Assembly (NCBI RefSeq): GCF_003313505.1
Contig: NZ_QMHO01000010.1
Span: forward strand, 108,222 to 172,221
Source of the DNA: Pedobacter nanyangensis
GTDB lineage: Bacteria > Bacteroidota > Bacteroidia > Sphingobacteriales > Sphingobacteriaceae
Length of the DNA: 64,000 nucleotides
Direction of reading: 5' to 3'
Below, piece by piece: positions 63,771 through 64,000 of this stretch (position 1 is the first letter of the stretch; each line of letters opens with the position of its first letter). The notes under the pieces are model-generated. The model was not told where the DNA came from. It saw nothing but the letters and a program-made list of their open reading frames with translations, and ran no database searches. Both the position numbers and the translations under genes were made by a program.

Positions 63771-64000
63771 CTACGGCTGTTTTTTGAGGTGTTTGGCTTC
63801 AAACTCTTCGGTTATCTGAATGATTTTTTGACACAACATTGCCATTTCAGCCGTCTGTTTTTCCAGTTTGTAAAGAAATGCTGCGGCTTTTTTCTCCGAA
63901 AAATGGCGGTACAGCAGCTTTACAATCTGGTTATAGTTTACACCTATTGTGTGTATTTCGGAAATACTATCCATCCCTGTACGTTCCAAACTGTTCAGTA
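63771..64000 (-). CDS. mobA: MobA-like mobilization protein, C-terminal part (runs off window)
   Basis: The frame is open to the right edge (LNSLERTGMDSISEIHTIGV) without a start codon clearly its own, so the N-terminus is outside. The visible 75 residues are helical: NQIVKLLYRHFSEKKAAAFL, KLEKQTAEMAMLCQKIIQIT. This fits the relaxosome accessory protein that precedes MobB. Confidence 0.75.
   Translation of the reverse strand, partial: LNSLERTGMDSISEIHTIGVNYNQIVKLLYRHFSEKKAAAFLYKLEKQTAEMAMLCQKIIQITEEFEAKHLKKQP

Overview
The window is chromosomal DNA of a member of the Bacteroidota, most likely a Pedobacter-like member of the Sphingobacteriaceae. Supporting signs are a SusC/TonB receptor next to a LacI regulator, a tmRNA encoding the tag GENNYALAA, a fused alpha/beta 2-oxoacid dehydrogenase E1, -7 promoter elements of the TAnnTTTG type, and Bacteroidota-type tyrosine recombinases and MobA/B/C genes. 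The species assignment is inference.

Layout. 1-3.7 kb: a carbohydrate-uptake locus with a truncated SusC gene, two perfect LacI-type palindromes upstream of it, and the LacI regulator. 3.9-5.9 kb: a small membrane protein, a tyrosine recombinase beside a tRNA with a CAT anticodon, and a decayed tRNA copy. 6-13.8 kb: housekeeping genes (HAD phosphatase, Mpo1-like protein, katG, Rnk-like factor, small membrane protein, NTPase, proline dehydrogenase). 13.8-21 kb: aromatic amino acid biosynthesis. An S4 protein, aroB and a hydroxylase come first. Then a complete leader-peptide attenuator (20 codons, 9 aromatic, plus terminator and antiterminator) precedes pheA, DAHP synthase-chorismate mutase, aroA and aroC. 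21-26.3 kb: DUF1684, fused E1, DUF1573 and aminotransferase genes. 26.3-39.1 kb: a MoxR-DUF58-BatA-like operon with two large membrane proteins, running into three TldD/TldE-family genes. Both TldD copies carry Tat-like signals. A DUF4159 gene is divergent.

39.2-64 kb: tmRNA (ssrA), then a foreign element apparently inserted at its 3' end. Its integrase is cut off by a remnant with IS21-like repeated ends. Next come thiol-redox genes (three TlpA proteins and a DsbD split in two) and an RND efflux operon. These are followed by a compact sulfide/persulfide module: Crp/Fnr regulator, TauE exporter, sulfide:quinone reductase, MBL-rhodanese persulfide dioxygenase, rhodanese, methyltransferase, small membrane proteins, thioredoxin and a YeeE/YedE pair. 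MobC (coupling protein), MobB (relaxase) and MobA follow and run off the window.

The strongest new observation is in the sulfur module. Three promoters (for the Crp/Fnr gene, tauE-sqr and the MBL-rhodanese operon) each carry a GTAAC-nnnn-GTnnC site exactly 22 bp upstream of an nAAATTTG -7 element. This suggests one Crp/Fnr protein activates the whole mobile module, including its own gene. The second is the aromatic attenuator. Signs of deletion and rearrangement are visible at 40.25-40.66 kb (IS remnant) and near 51.92 kb (a DUF2490 gene fused out of frame to the 3' part of a second MBL-rhodanese gene).
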